A DNA stretch of 13,439 nt from Verrucomicrobiota bacterium. GTDB taxonomy: Bacteria > Verrucomicrobiota > Verrucomicrobiia > Chthoniobacterales > UBA10450. The stretch covers positions 9,016-22,454 of the forward strand of contig QHOR01000063.1 of the NCBI GenBank assembly GCA_003219395.1, read 5' to 3'. Positions within the stretch are counted from its first letter, which is position 1. Every line of letters begins with the position of its first letter. Both the position numbers and the translations under genes were made by a program. A model generated the notes under the pieces. It saw only the letters and a list, made by a program, of their open reading frames with translations, ran no database searches and had not been told where the DNA came from. Positions 7,327 to 13,439 of the stretch are shown here, piece after piece.

Positions 7327-8439
7327 ATGGGAAGCACGTTCGGCCAGCTCTTTCGCGTCACAACTTTTGGCGAATCGCACGGCGGCGGTGTGGGTGTGGT
7401 TGTCGACGGTTGCCCGCCAAACATCAAATTGTCCTGTCCAGAAATCCAACGAGAGCTGGACCGCCGCCGTCCAGCTCAAAGTAAGATCGCAACGCAGCGG
7501 AAAGAAGAAGATCGATGCGAAATTCTCTCCGGTCTGTTCGAGGGCAAAACATTGGGCACTCCCATCGCTATTCTCGTGCGCAACAAAGACGCGCGACCGG
7601 AGGATTACGTGGAGATCGCAGACAAGTTCCGACCTTCACATGCCGACTTCACCTATGAAGCGAAGTATGGAACTCGAAACTGGCAGGGCGGTGGTCGCGC
7701 GTCGGCGCGGGAGACGATTGGTCGGGTAGCGGCCGGTGCAGTCGCGAAAAAAATATTGTCGGTGCTCCATCCGGAATTCGAAATCGTGGCCTACGTCACA
7801 CAAATTCACGAAATCGTTGCAAAAATTGATCGTTCTGCGGTGAAAACCAAAGACGTGGAGAAGAATATCGTTCGTTGCCCCGAAGCCGCCGCTGCAAGAA
7901 AAATGATCTCACTCATCGAAGCGAATCGCGACAAAGGCGATTCGGTTGGCGGCGTGATTGAATGCGTCATCCGCGGCGTTCCGCCCGGGCTCGGTGAACC
8001 CGTTTTCGACAAGCTCGAGGCGGATCTGGCTAAAGCAATGTTGAGCATACCTGCTACGAAGGGATTCGAGATTGGGTCCGGTTTTATGGCGACGCGCATG
8101 CGCGGCTCGCAGCATAACGATCCGTTTGAAATACGCGGCGGGAGAGTTCGCGCGGCAACAAATAATTCCGGCGGCGTACAGGGCGGAATCAGTAATGGCG
8201 AGGAAATTTATTTTCGCGTCGCGTTTAAGCCGACAGCTACGATCGGTCGCGAACAGAAAACAGTGACCAGTTCACGCAAGCAAACTCAGCTCGCTGCGCG
8301 GGGACGCCATGATCCATGCGTCCTTCCTCGCGCTGTGCCGATTGTGGAAGCCATGGCCGCGCTGGTGCTTTGCGATCACGCGTTGCGGCAGCGAGCAATC
8401 ATGAGTGCCGATCGCGGCACGCCGAGTGGGGAACAGTGA
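7327..8439 (+). CDS. aroC: Chorismate synthase
   Basis: 370 residues, normal length. Catalyses the FMNH2-dependent conversion of 5-enolpyruvylshikimate-3-phosphate to chorismate, the last common step of aromatic amino acid synthesis, in the cytosol. All three family signatures are visible: GESHGGGVG (residues 15-23, His18), [10 protein letters not shown] (121-130) and [20 protein letters not shown] (from 325). [11 protein letters not shown] (281-291) and the FKPTATIG segment are also typical. ATG 7327 gives the canonical N-terminus ([18 protein letters not shown]); no Shine-Dalgarno sequence is visible because the repeat pair B1/B2 fills the upstream gap. No other shikimate-pathway gene is nearby. 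The downstream gatB is separated by 141 bp holding a strong palindrome. Confidence 0.97.
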   Translation: MGSTFGQLFRVTTFGESHGGGVGVVVDGCPPNIKLSCPEIQRELDRRRPAQSKIATQRKEEDRCEILSGLFEGKTLGTPIAILVRNKDARPEDYVEIADKFRPSHADFTYEAKYGTRNWQGGGRASARETIGRVAAGAVAKKILSVLHPEFEIVAYVTQIHEIVAKIDRSAVKTKDVEKNIVRCPEAAAARKMISLIEANRDKGDSVGGVIECVIRGVPPGLGEPVFDKLEADLAKAMLSIPATKGFEIGSGFMATRMRGSQHNDPFEIRGGRVRAATNNSGGVQGGISNGEEIYFRVAFKPTATIGREQKTVTSSRKQTQLAARGRHDPCVLPRAVPIVEAMAALVLCDHALRQRAIMSADRGTPSGEQ

Positions 8440-8476
8440 GATCGAAATCCCCGAATAAGTTTAGTAGCACCAGCTG

Positions 8477-8521
8477 TCATGTTGAGCGAAGCGAAGATGT
8501 TTCGCTCCGCTCAACATGACG
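8477..8521. repeat. Long palindrome (20-bp stem, 5-nt loop) between aroC and gatB
   Basis: Left arm 8477-8496 (GTCATGTTGAGCGAAGCGAA) pairs with right arm 8502-8521 at 19 of 20 positions, around a GATGT loop. There is no T-run after it, so it is not a classic intrinsic terminator. Stems of the GTCATGTTGAGCG type are familiar as dispersed palindromes in several bacterial genomes, so this is best read as a REP-like element that may also stabilise or end the aroC transcript. Confidence 0.75.
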
Positions 8522-8580
8522 AAGGAGGACCGCTTCAACCGCATTAACTCTTAAACGTTTCAACGGACATTGGAGCCTCC

Positions 8581-10037
8581 ATGAATTACATCACTGCGAT
8601 CGGTCTGGAAGTGCACGTCCAACTCAAGACGCGCTCCAAGATGTTTTGCGCTTCTCCGGTTGCGTTCGGAGCGGATCCGAACACGCACACCTGCCCGGTT
8701 TGCCTCGGTTTGCCCGGTGCATTGCCGGTGATGAACCAGGAGGCGCTGCGGATGACGATGCTCGCTGGGCTCATGCTCGGATGTGATATCGCGCCAATCT
8801 GCAAGTTCGATCGCAAAAACTATTTCTATCCCGACATGCCGAAGAATTATCAGATCTCGCAGTACGACCTGCCGTTTTGCACCAATGGCGCCGTACCGTT
8901 ACACGATCTCGCTTACCCGAAAGACGCACAGAAGAGCATTGCTACGCCTGACAAGGAAGTGCATCTGGTGCGCATTCATCTCGAGGAAGACGTGGCAAAA
9001 AGCCTGCACCTGGAGAACCGCACGGGAAGCGATTTCAACCGCGCCGGCGTACCGCTAATGGAGATCGTGACGCAACCGGAAATCAACTCGCCCGAGGAAG
9101 CGTTCGCGTTTCTTACGTCGCTCAAGCAGATCTTAATCTACGGAGAGGTAAGCGATGCCGACATGGAGAAGGGGCAACTCCGCTGTGATTGCAACGTGTC
9201 GGTGCGAGCTGAGTCGCAGAAAGAGCTTGGAGCGAAGATCGAAATTAAGAACCTGAATTCAATCAGCGGGGTGCGACGCGCTTTGGCATATGAGATCCGG
9301 CGTCAAATTACTGCACTGGAGAATGGCGAAACACTCGAGCAAGAGACACGTGGTTGGAATGACGCAGCTGGCGAAACGTTTTTGATGCGAGCGAAAGAAT
9401 TCGCGCATGATTATCGCTACTTCCCGGATCCCGACCTTGTGCCGGTGAAAACTGAAATGCTTCTAGCCGAAGTGCGACAGCGGCTGCCCGAGTTGCCGAA
9501 GGCCAAACGAGGTCGTTTTGTCGAGCAATATCAGGTAAGCCCATACGATGCTGCCGTGCTGGCGAACGATCTCGACCTGGCGCGTTATTTCGAAATGGCC
9601 GCCAAAGGCGCTAAGAAACCGAAGAATGTCGCAAACTGGATTTTGAACGACCTGCAGAACGCTCTTAGCAGCGCCGGTAAAACCATCACCGATTGTCCGA
9701 TTCTACCAGAGGCTTTTGATGAGTTGGTCAATCTGATCGACAGCGGGAAAATCAGCGGCAAGCAAGGCAAAGAAGTTTTTGCAGAGATGTTTGCGAGTGG
9801 AAGAAGGGCGCCCGCGATTGTGAAAGAAAAGGGGATCGAGCAACTAAGCGATCTAAGCGCAATCGAAGAATTATGCGACGAAGTAATCGCTGCGAATCCC
9901 AAGCCGGTCGCAGATTTCAAAGCCGGCAAAACATCTCGTCACTTAATTTTCTTAAGGGCCAGGTGATTAAATTATCAAAAGGGAAAGCTAATCCGCAGTT
10001 AGTCGGCGAAATCTTGGAAGCAAAGCTGAAAGGGTAA
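8581..10037 (+). CDS. gatB: Aspartyl/glutamyl-tRNA amidotransferase subunit B, with apparent frameshift near the 3' end
   Basis: GatB presents misacylated Glu-tRNA(Gln)/Asp-tRNA(Asn) to the GatCAB complex. Seen: IGLEVHVQLKTRSKMFC, CPVCLGLPGALPVMN, FDRKNYFYPDMPKNYQISQY, the family signature DFNRAGVPLMEIV, EIKNLNSISGVRRAL and HDYRYFPDPDLVPV, then the C-terminal YqeY-like helical domain. In the literal frame the protein stops early at 9966 after FKAGKTSRHLIFLRAR (461 aa). Shifting frame near 9934-9945 gives NFLKGQVIKLSKGKANPQLV, then GEILEAKLKG and a stop at 10035-10037, exactly the expected tail, for a total near 485 residues. A one-base loss or two-base gain (a duplicated TC around 9934-9937) explains it. 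GatB is essential where GlnRS or AsnRS is lacking, so a sequence error is plausible. A GGAG lies 5 bp before ATG 8581. No gatA or gatC is in view. Confidence 0.95.
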
Positions 10038-10136
10038 CTCAGGCATCCTTGCCTGATCTGTCCGGTATGCTTCCAGCGTGCCGGCTCTGCGGGCAGGATG
10101 CCCGCTCGACAAATCAGGCAAGGATGCCTGAGTTAC
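10034..10136 (+). repeat. Dispersed palindromic element, copy C (perfect inverted arms)
   Basis: 103 bp with perfect 24-bp inverted terminal arms: 10034-10057 (starts GTAACTCAGGCATCCTTGCC) and 10113-10136. The core holds two further hairpins, GGTATGCTTCCAGCGTGCC (imperfect) and GCGGGCAGGATGCCCGC (perfect, 3-nt loop). Each arm can also fold on itself (CAGGCATCCTTGCCTG). The first four bases, GTAA, contain the corrected-frame gatB stop codon. The right end is 17 bp from the glycerate kinase ATG. Confidence 0.9.
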
Positions 10137-10153
10137 GGCGTTTAGCGCTACCT

Positions 10154-11269
10154 ATGAAAATTCTGATCGCCCCGGATAAATTCAAAGGCGCACTAAACGC
10201 GCCAGAAGTCGCGGAGAACATTGCGAAAGGCCTGCGCGACGCTTTGCCGAACCCGAAGATCGAAATTATCCCGATGGCGGATGGCGGCGAGGGGACGGCA
10301 GAAGCGATTTGCCAGGCGCGCGGAGGGTCATGGTTGAACTGCAAAGCACACGATCCCATCGGTCGTGAAATCGAGGCGCGTTACGCGTGGATTGCACACG
10401 GGAAACTGGCAGTAATGGAAATGAGCGAAGCCGCTGGGATGCGACGTCTATCTGAAAGCGAACGCGACCCGGTTTGCGCGACCACGTTCGGTGTTGGTGA
10501 AATGATTTTGGACGCAGCCGGTCGAGGAGCTAATGAAATCATCATCGGTCTTGGCGGCAGCGCGACAAACGATGGCGGATTTGGAATGGCGGAGGCTTTA
10601 GGTTTCCAATTCGATTACGAGCAGGAGGAGGGGAAAGAGAAGAACGGCGAAGGCGTGACTGATTTGGCCAATCTCAGCTGGATCGAAAAACCCCGGGATT
10701 TGAAATTGCCAAAAATCATTGCGGCGGTTGATGTGCGGAATCCGTTGCTCGGCGAAAACGGAGCGACGCGAGTATTTGGTCCGCAAAAGGGCGCGAGCAA
10801 GGATGAGCTCAACGCCTTGGAACGGGCGCTCACCAGGCTAGCCGAGATTGTTGCTGGGGAATTTGGTTTTGATTATCGCGACCGGCCCGGTGCAGGCGCG
10901 GCGGGTGGACTCGGATTTGGTCTGATGAGTTTCTGCGGCGCGACGATTCGGCCCGGCTTCGATGTGGTGGCGGGAGCTGTCGGGCTGGAGTCACAAATGA
11001 AAGATGTCGATCTTGTGATCACGGGGGAGGGGAGCTTGGACCGGCAGACCTTGGAGGGAAAAACGCCTGCCGGTGTTGCAACGTTAGCGCGCAAACTTGG
11101 CAAGAAAGTTTACGCGATCGTCGGCCGCGACGACGCAAACCAGCAGGTGCATGAATTGTTTGATGGAGTCTATCAACTCGCGCGCTCTGACATGACCGAG
11201 AAGGAACAGATGAAACGTGCCGGCGAATTGTTGCGCGAGAAAGCGCGAGAGCTTGTAAAAGATTTGTAA
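10154..11269 (+). CDS. glxK: Glycerate kinase, type I (GarK/GlxK family)
   Basis: 371 residues from ATG 10154. Phosphorylates D-glycerate with ATP, giving 2- or 3-phosphoglycerate, and so feeds glyoxylate or glycerate into lower glycolysis. Seen: MKILIAPDKFKGALNAPEVA (1-20), MADGGEGTAEAI (41-52), FGVGEMILDAAGRGANEI, the IGLGGSATNDGGFGMAEALG loop (131-150), AAVDVRNPLLGENGATRVFG (190-209) followed by PQKGAS, PGAGAAGGLGFGL, and ITGEGSLDRQTLEGKTPAGV (289-308). All are diagnostic of this family. The open frame continues upstream to 10049 through repeat copy C, but those 35 codons are repeat-derived and the real N-terminus is MKILIAPDKF. A degraded copy of this gene's start lies near 13122. The gene converges on an exported cupin gene. 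Confidence 0.95.
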   Translation: MKILIAPDKFKGALNAPEVAENIAKGLRDALPNPKIEIIPMADGGEGTAEAICQARGGSWLNCKAHDPIGREIEARYAWIAHGKLAVMEMSEAAGMRRLSESERDPVCATTFGVGEMILDAAGRGANEIIIGLGGSATNDGGFGMAEALGFQFDYEQEEGKEKNGEGVTDLANLSWIEKPRDLKLPKIIAAVDVRNPLLGENGATRVFGPQKGASKDELNALERALTRLAEIVAGEFGFDYRDRPGAGAAGGLGFGLMSFCGATIRPGFDVVAGAVGLESQMKDVDLVITGEGSLDRQTLEGKTPAGVATLARKLGKKVYAIVGRDDANQQVHELFDGVYQLARSDMTEKEQMKRAGELLREKARELVKDL

Positions 11270-11444
11270 CGCAGCCGCTCCGGTGGGCGTCCAGTGCCAA
11301 GCGCGCCAACAACGCCTTGCCAACTCTCGCTTTCCCCCCTCTCCTCCCGGCCAAGAGACAGTCACTGGTGAGGCAATGGAAGTAGCATGTGTCTACCCGC
11401 ATTGAACGAGAGAGGATCAAGGCGAGGTAGCCTCTCCCGATTGT
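11270..11444. other. Convergent intergenic gap, no feature recognised
   Basis: 175 bp between the glycerate kinase stop and the stop of the exported cupin gene. A small GAGGTAGCCTC hairpin near its right end is the only symmetry I saw; no T-run follows it, so I do not call a terminator. No coding signal is convincing on either strand. Confidence 0.4.
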
Positions 11445-11930
11445 TCATTTCCCGGCATTTCTCGGATCGTCGGCAGGATTCACGTAGTTGAGTTGCCAGG
11501 GACCTGTGCCATGAAGTTGAATAACTGTTTCACCTTCAGACCATGCCGTGTGCTTCATTCCGGCTGGCCAGTAAGCAAAGGAGCCCGCCGGAAGTTTTTT
11601 CGCGCTGCTGCGATCGAGCGCTTCTCCGGTTGCGAGGTAAAGAGCGCCCGAAACGACAGTGACACGTTCAGTTTTCGGATGGGTATGCGGCGGGATATGG
11701 TAGCCGTCGGGAAACTGAAAACGGACCACGAACGGGCCTTCTTTCGTTGGGTCGCCTTCGAGTACAGCCATCTTCGCACCGGGAGGCAAAACCGCTGGCC
11801 CTGTTTTCCATTCAATAGTCGTTGGCGGATAAAGGCGCATCTCTGCCGACTGCGTCTCATCGGCAGAGGACCGCGTCAAAAGGGTGACAGTTAACAGGAG
11901 AGCGACTACAGAACCGAGAACGGCTTTCAT
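11445..11930 (-). CDS. Exported cupin-domain protein
   Basis: 161 residues from ATG 11930. Residues 1-23 form a signal peptide (MKAVLGSVVALLLTVTLLTR, then SSA before DE), so the protein is probably periplasmic. The cupin core spans about 60-150: GPFVVRFQFPDGYHIPPHTH, then KTERVTVVSGALYLATGE, then KKLPAGSFAYWPAGMKHTAW. Metal ligands expected from the family are His82, His84, Glu88 and His127, all present. The frame is open 13 codons further to ATG 11969, but the shorter start places the signal peptide at the N-terminus and is preferred; neither start has a Shine-Dalgarno site. The substrate is unknown. It lies downstream of the carbonic anhydrase-like gene on the same strand, but a gap of about 206 bp argues against tight co-transcription. 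Confidence 0.87.
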   Translation of the reverse strand: MKAVLGSVVALLLTVTLLTRSSADETQSAEMRLYPPTTIEWKTGPAVLPPGAKMAVLEGDPTKEGPFVVRFQFPDGYHIPPHTHPKTERVTVVSGALYLATGEALDRSSAKKLPAGSFAYWPAGMKHTAWSEGETVIQLHGTGPWQLNYVNPADDPRNAGK

Positions 11931-12136
11931 GGAGGCATTGTCATGGCTTCCGTTCCCAGAGCAAGACATTCAGGGGGGATTGGCGTTTCGAGCTGCGCAT
12001 GACATGAGCGGATGAATCTAGGGCGGAGTTCTGCGACGCTTGAACAACGGTCGATTGATTGCCAGCTTCGTGAACAGGCTCGCAGGAGCTCGCCCCTCCA
12101 TTGAAGTTGGATGCGCGTTCAACGGCGGCCGCTGGC
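11931..12136. other. Intergenic gap with a GC-rich imperfect palindrome
   Basis: Between the two minus-strand genes. Around 12076-12093 lies GGCTCGCAGGAGCTCGCC, which folds as a stem with a 2-bp internal mismatch, followed by CCTCCATTGAAGTTGGATGC. This phrase looks like another dispersed-repeat type, but only one copy is in the window, so that remains a suspicion. No promoter was recognised. Confidence 0.3.
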
Positions 12137-12685
12137 TCAGTAAAATTCGCGAAAATGCTTTGCCGTTTCGACGTAGCTCCACGCCCAGCGAGCGATGTCT
12201 TTTTGTTCATCGAGACTCAGTTGGCGACGGATTTTCGCCGGTGATCCGAGTACAAGCGACCCCGGCGGGATTTTCGTCCCGATTGTGACAAGAGCATTTG
12301 CACCGATAATCGAACGCGCCCCGACTTCCACGTCGTCGAGAATGATTGCGCCCATGCCGACCAGCACTTCATTGTCGATCGCGCAGGCGTGTACAACGGC
12401 GGTGTGACCAACCGTAACCAGTTCGCCCATGGTAGTCGGATAATCTGTGTCGATATGAACGACAGCGTTATCCTGGATATTCGAGCGCGGGCCGATAACG
12501 ATCCGATTGATATCGCCGCGAAGCACTGCGCCGTACCAAACGCTCGACTCTTCCTCCAGAACTACGTCGCCGACCACAGTTGCCCCTGGCACAACCCATG
12601 CACTGGAATGGATGGTGGGACCTTTTTTTAAACGTGCCGCGATACCGGCGTGTCCAGTTGGAAGTGAATCTGCATCGATATGCAT
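12137..12685 (-). CDS. Gamma-class carbonic anhydrase-like protein (left-handed beta-helix, YrdA/PaaY family)
   Basis: 182 residues. Hexapeptide repeats fill residues 24-140 (IHSSAWVVPGATVVGDVVLE, SSVWYGAVLRGDINRIVIG, RSNIQDNAVVHIDTD, VTVGHTAVVHACAIDNEVLV, GARSIIGANALVTIGTKIPP). The zinc-ligand pattern of gamma carbonic anhydrases is intact: His77, His94 and His99, along with Arg56, Asp58, Gln71 and Asp72. The C-terminal helix (LSLDEQKDIARWAWSYVETA) is also typical. The protein is a cytosolic trimer in the family. Many relatives are described only as transferase hexapeptide or carbonic anhydrase-like proteins, so activity on bicarbonate is likely but not certain. Start ATG 12685 has no clear ribosome-binding site upstream. 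No partner gene adjacent suggests a pathway. Confidence 0.92.
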   Translation of the reverse strand: MHIDADSLPTGHAGIAARLKKGPTIHSSAWVVPGATVVGDVVLEEESSVWYGAVLRGDINRIVIGPRSNIQDNAVVHIDTDYPTTMGELVTVGHTAVVHACAIDNEVLVGMGAIILDDVEVGARSIIGANALVTIGTKIPPGSLVLGSPAKIRRQLSLDEQKDIARWAWSYVETAKHFREFY

Positions 12686-13002
12686 TCAGGAGTTAAAGTT
12701 CAACATCGTACGGTCGGCGTCCAACGTCGAATTTTGCGTGATCGAGGAGGCAATTCGCTCCACAGATGATTGGGCACTCTGGTTAAGTGGCGACGATGAA
12801 CTTGAGGCGCTTCAAAGCGCAGGTCCTCCGATTGCCCGGGATTACGCTCACCCGGCGTGTTCCATGCGGCCATGCGGAAAGGTATCTCATTAACATTTGG
12901 CTTCCAGCCAGGTGCTACGGAGAAGCACCGAGTTCAAGCCGTTTAAACGGCTTTTGTTCGGTCTTCTAGCTACACCGCACCAAACCGTTGTTAATGGCTG
13001 TC
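12686..13002. other. Gene-poor stretch with no recognisable intact gene
   Basis: About 317 bp. A plus-strand frame is open from 12507 to 12893, but its first half runs antisense to the carbonic anhydrase-like gene and its second half (VEFCVIEEAIRSTDDWALWL...) matches no family I know. Two small hairpins lie at 12911-12929 and 12936-12953. The stretch may be gene remnant or plain spacer. Confidence 0.4.
12911..12957 (+). terminator. Two adjacent hairpins; the second is terminator-like
   Basis: GGTGCT (12911-12916) pairs with AGCACC (12924-12929). Immediately after comes the perfect 18-bp palindrome AAGCCGTTTAAACGGCTT (12936-12953), followed by TTG TT. The second could act as a weak plus-strand terminator, but no gene reads into it from the left on that strand, so a repeat-family origin is an equal alternative. 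Confidence 0.3.
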
Positions 13003-13104
13003 GTAACTCAGGCATCCTTGCCTGACTGGTCCGACAGGCTTCCAGCCTGCTACTTCGGCGGGCAAGATGCCGCTCGACGAATCAGCCAAAGATGCCCGAG
13101 TTAC
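13003..13104 (+). repeat. Dispersed palindromic element, copy D
   Basis: 102 bp, same orientation as copy C. The left arm starts GTAACTCAGGCATCCTTGCC at 13003; the right arm 13081-13104 (ends GATGCCCGAGTTAC) is its inverse with about three mismatches. The core hairpins are CAGGCTTCCAGCCTG (perfect, 3-nt loop) and GGCGGGCAAGATGCC, the latter missing one C relative to copy C. The sequence after the right arm continues to match copy C's flank. Confidence 0.87.
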
Positions 13105-13121
13105 GGCGTTTTGCGCTACCT

Positions 13122-13197
13122 GTGCGAACCCGATCGCCGCAGATAAAATTCAGCGCCGCACTCAATGCGTGCGAAGATCGGTGGAAAACGTGCCAAA
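13122..13197 (+). pseudogene. Decayed fragment of the glycerate kinase 5' end
   Basis: After copy D, the flank GGCGTTTTGCGCTACCT matches the flank of copy C (GGCGTTTAGCGCTACCT) at 16 of 17 positions. The match continues, at roughly 70% by eye, into the first 25 codons of the glycerate kinase gene: GATCGCC, GATAAA(A)TTCA, CGCACT and GAAG blocks line up. The start would be GTG instead of ATG and single-base gaps break the frame; one frame still shows KFSAALNA against KFKGALNA. Similarity fades after about 13197, so only the gene start is represented. Best read as a degenerate partial duplication carrying the repeat with it. Confidence 0.6.
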
Positions 13198-13316
13198 GAA
13201 GAGGAACAAAAAGCCCTGTAGCGACAATTCCAGCTGCGCCATTGGAAAGTGGACAAGCAAATACCGAATAATAGAAGATTTTCTTATTTTTGCGCTTGAG
13301 CGATTATAGGCACCGC

Positions 13317-13439
13317 ATGCGGGAGTTCCCCCCAGAAGAAGTCACGCCTTTCGTTTTCTCCGATCCGACGGGAAAACGCTGGCCGCGCCTGCGTCTGATC
13401 CTGCTCATTGCGGGCGTATTGTTTTTCCTCGGCACAGTC
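13317..13439 (+). CDS. N-terminus of a membrane-anchored protein, cut by the window edge
   Basis: 41 codons from ATG 13317 to the window end without a stop. The start reads MREFPPEEVTPFVFSDPTGK, then RWPRLR, then a hydrophobic segment LILLIAGVLFFLGTV: a short cytoplasmic tail with a positively charged stretch ahead of one membrane helix. The F..DPTGKRWPRLR pattern before a single anchor recalls the N-termini of large fused glycosyltransferase/polysaccharide deacetylase proteins, but with 41 residues this is only a suggestion. The upstream 80 bp are AT-rich (around 13261-13300) and may hold the promoter. Confidence 0.5.
   Translation, partial: MREFPPEEVTPFVFSDPTGKRWPRLRLILLIAGVLFFLGTV

Noticed and set aside
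2872..10136. Copies A and C as ends of a composite transposon enclosing 2.9-10.0 kb
   Set aside because: The enclosed genes are housekeeping, no transposase is present, and each copy has its own inverted arms. No target duplication was seen.
12507..12893. 128-codon plus-strand frame
   Set aside because: The first part is antisense to the carbonic anhydrase-like gene; the rest has no recognisable motif, so it is described only as an unexplained stretch.
13067..13309. 80-codon plus-strand frame at the end of the window
   Set aside because: It begins inside repeat copy D and runs through the decayed glycerate kinase start; the translation is explained by those features.

Overview
The window looks like a piece of a soil-type Verrucomicrobiota chromosome, plausibly Spartobacteria/Chthoniobacterales (Udaeobacter-like). 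This is inferred from protein style, moderate GC, weak or absent Shine-Dalgarno sites at several genes, and the short 'GTAACTC...GAGTTAC' palindromic elements between genes. No rRNA, tRNA, CRISPR array, transposase or integrase was seen.

Layout. (1) 1-738, minus: 5' part of rpsA (ribosomal protein S1) with an apparent frameshift near 405-417. (2) 922-4171, plus: a long ORF joining an exported thioredoxin-like domain to a complete cystathionine beta-synthase, then a cystathionine gamma-synthase/lyase; the last two make up a reverse-transsulfuration pair (homocysteine + serine to cystathionine to cysteine). (3) 4184-6514, minus: a probable run of an RhtA-like EamA exporter, an aldo/keto reductase and a small cupin, divergent from (4) an Lrp/AsnC-type regulator at 6612-7100. 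(5) 7327-11269, plus: housekeeping genes aroC (chorismate synthase), gatB (amidotransferase subunit B, with an apparent frameshift near its 3' end) and a type-I glycerate kinase. (6) 11445-12685, minus: an exported cupin and a gamma-class carbonic anhydrase-like hexapeptide protein. (7) 12686-13316: no convincing intact gene; it holds small palindromes, one dispersed repeat and a decayed copy of the start of the glycerate kinase gene. (8) 13317-end, plus: the N-terminus of a membrane-anchored protein cut by the window edge.

The most distinctive non-coding signal is a dispersed element of about 102 bp. Three full copies (2872-2972, 10034-10136, 13003-13104) and a divergent tandem pair (about 7109-7319) lie at gene junctions. 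Each full copy has 22-24 bp inverted terminal arms and a core of small hairpins. One copy carries its core in the opposite orientation. One copy provides the stop codon of gatB (in the corrected frame), and another is followed by a degenerate copy of the glycerate kinase 5' end. The remaining genes are ordinary metabolism. The apparent frameshifts in two essential genes (rpsA, gatB) mean that assembly indels must be considered before any structural oddity here, including the thioredoxin-CBS fusion, is taken as biology.
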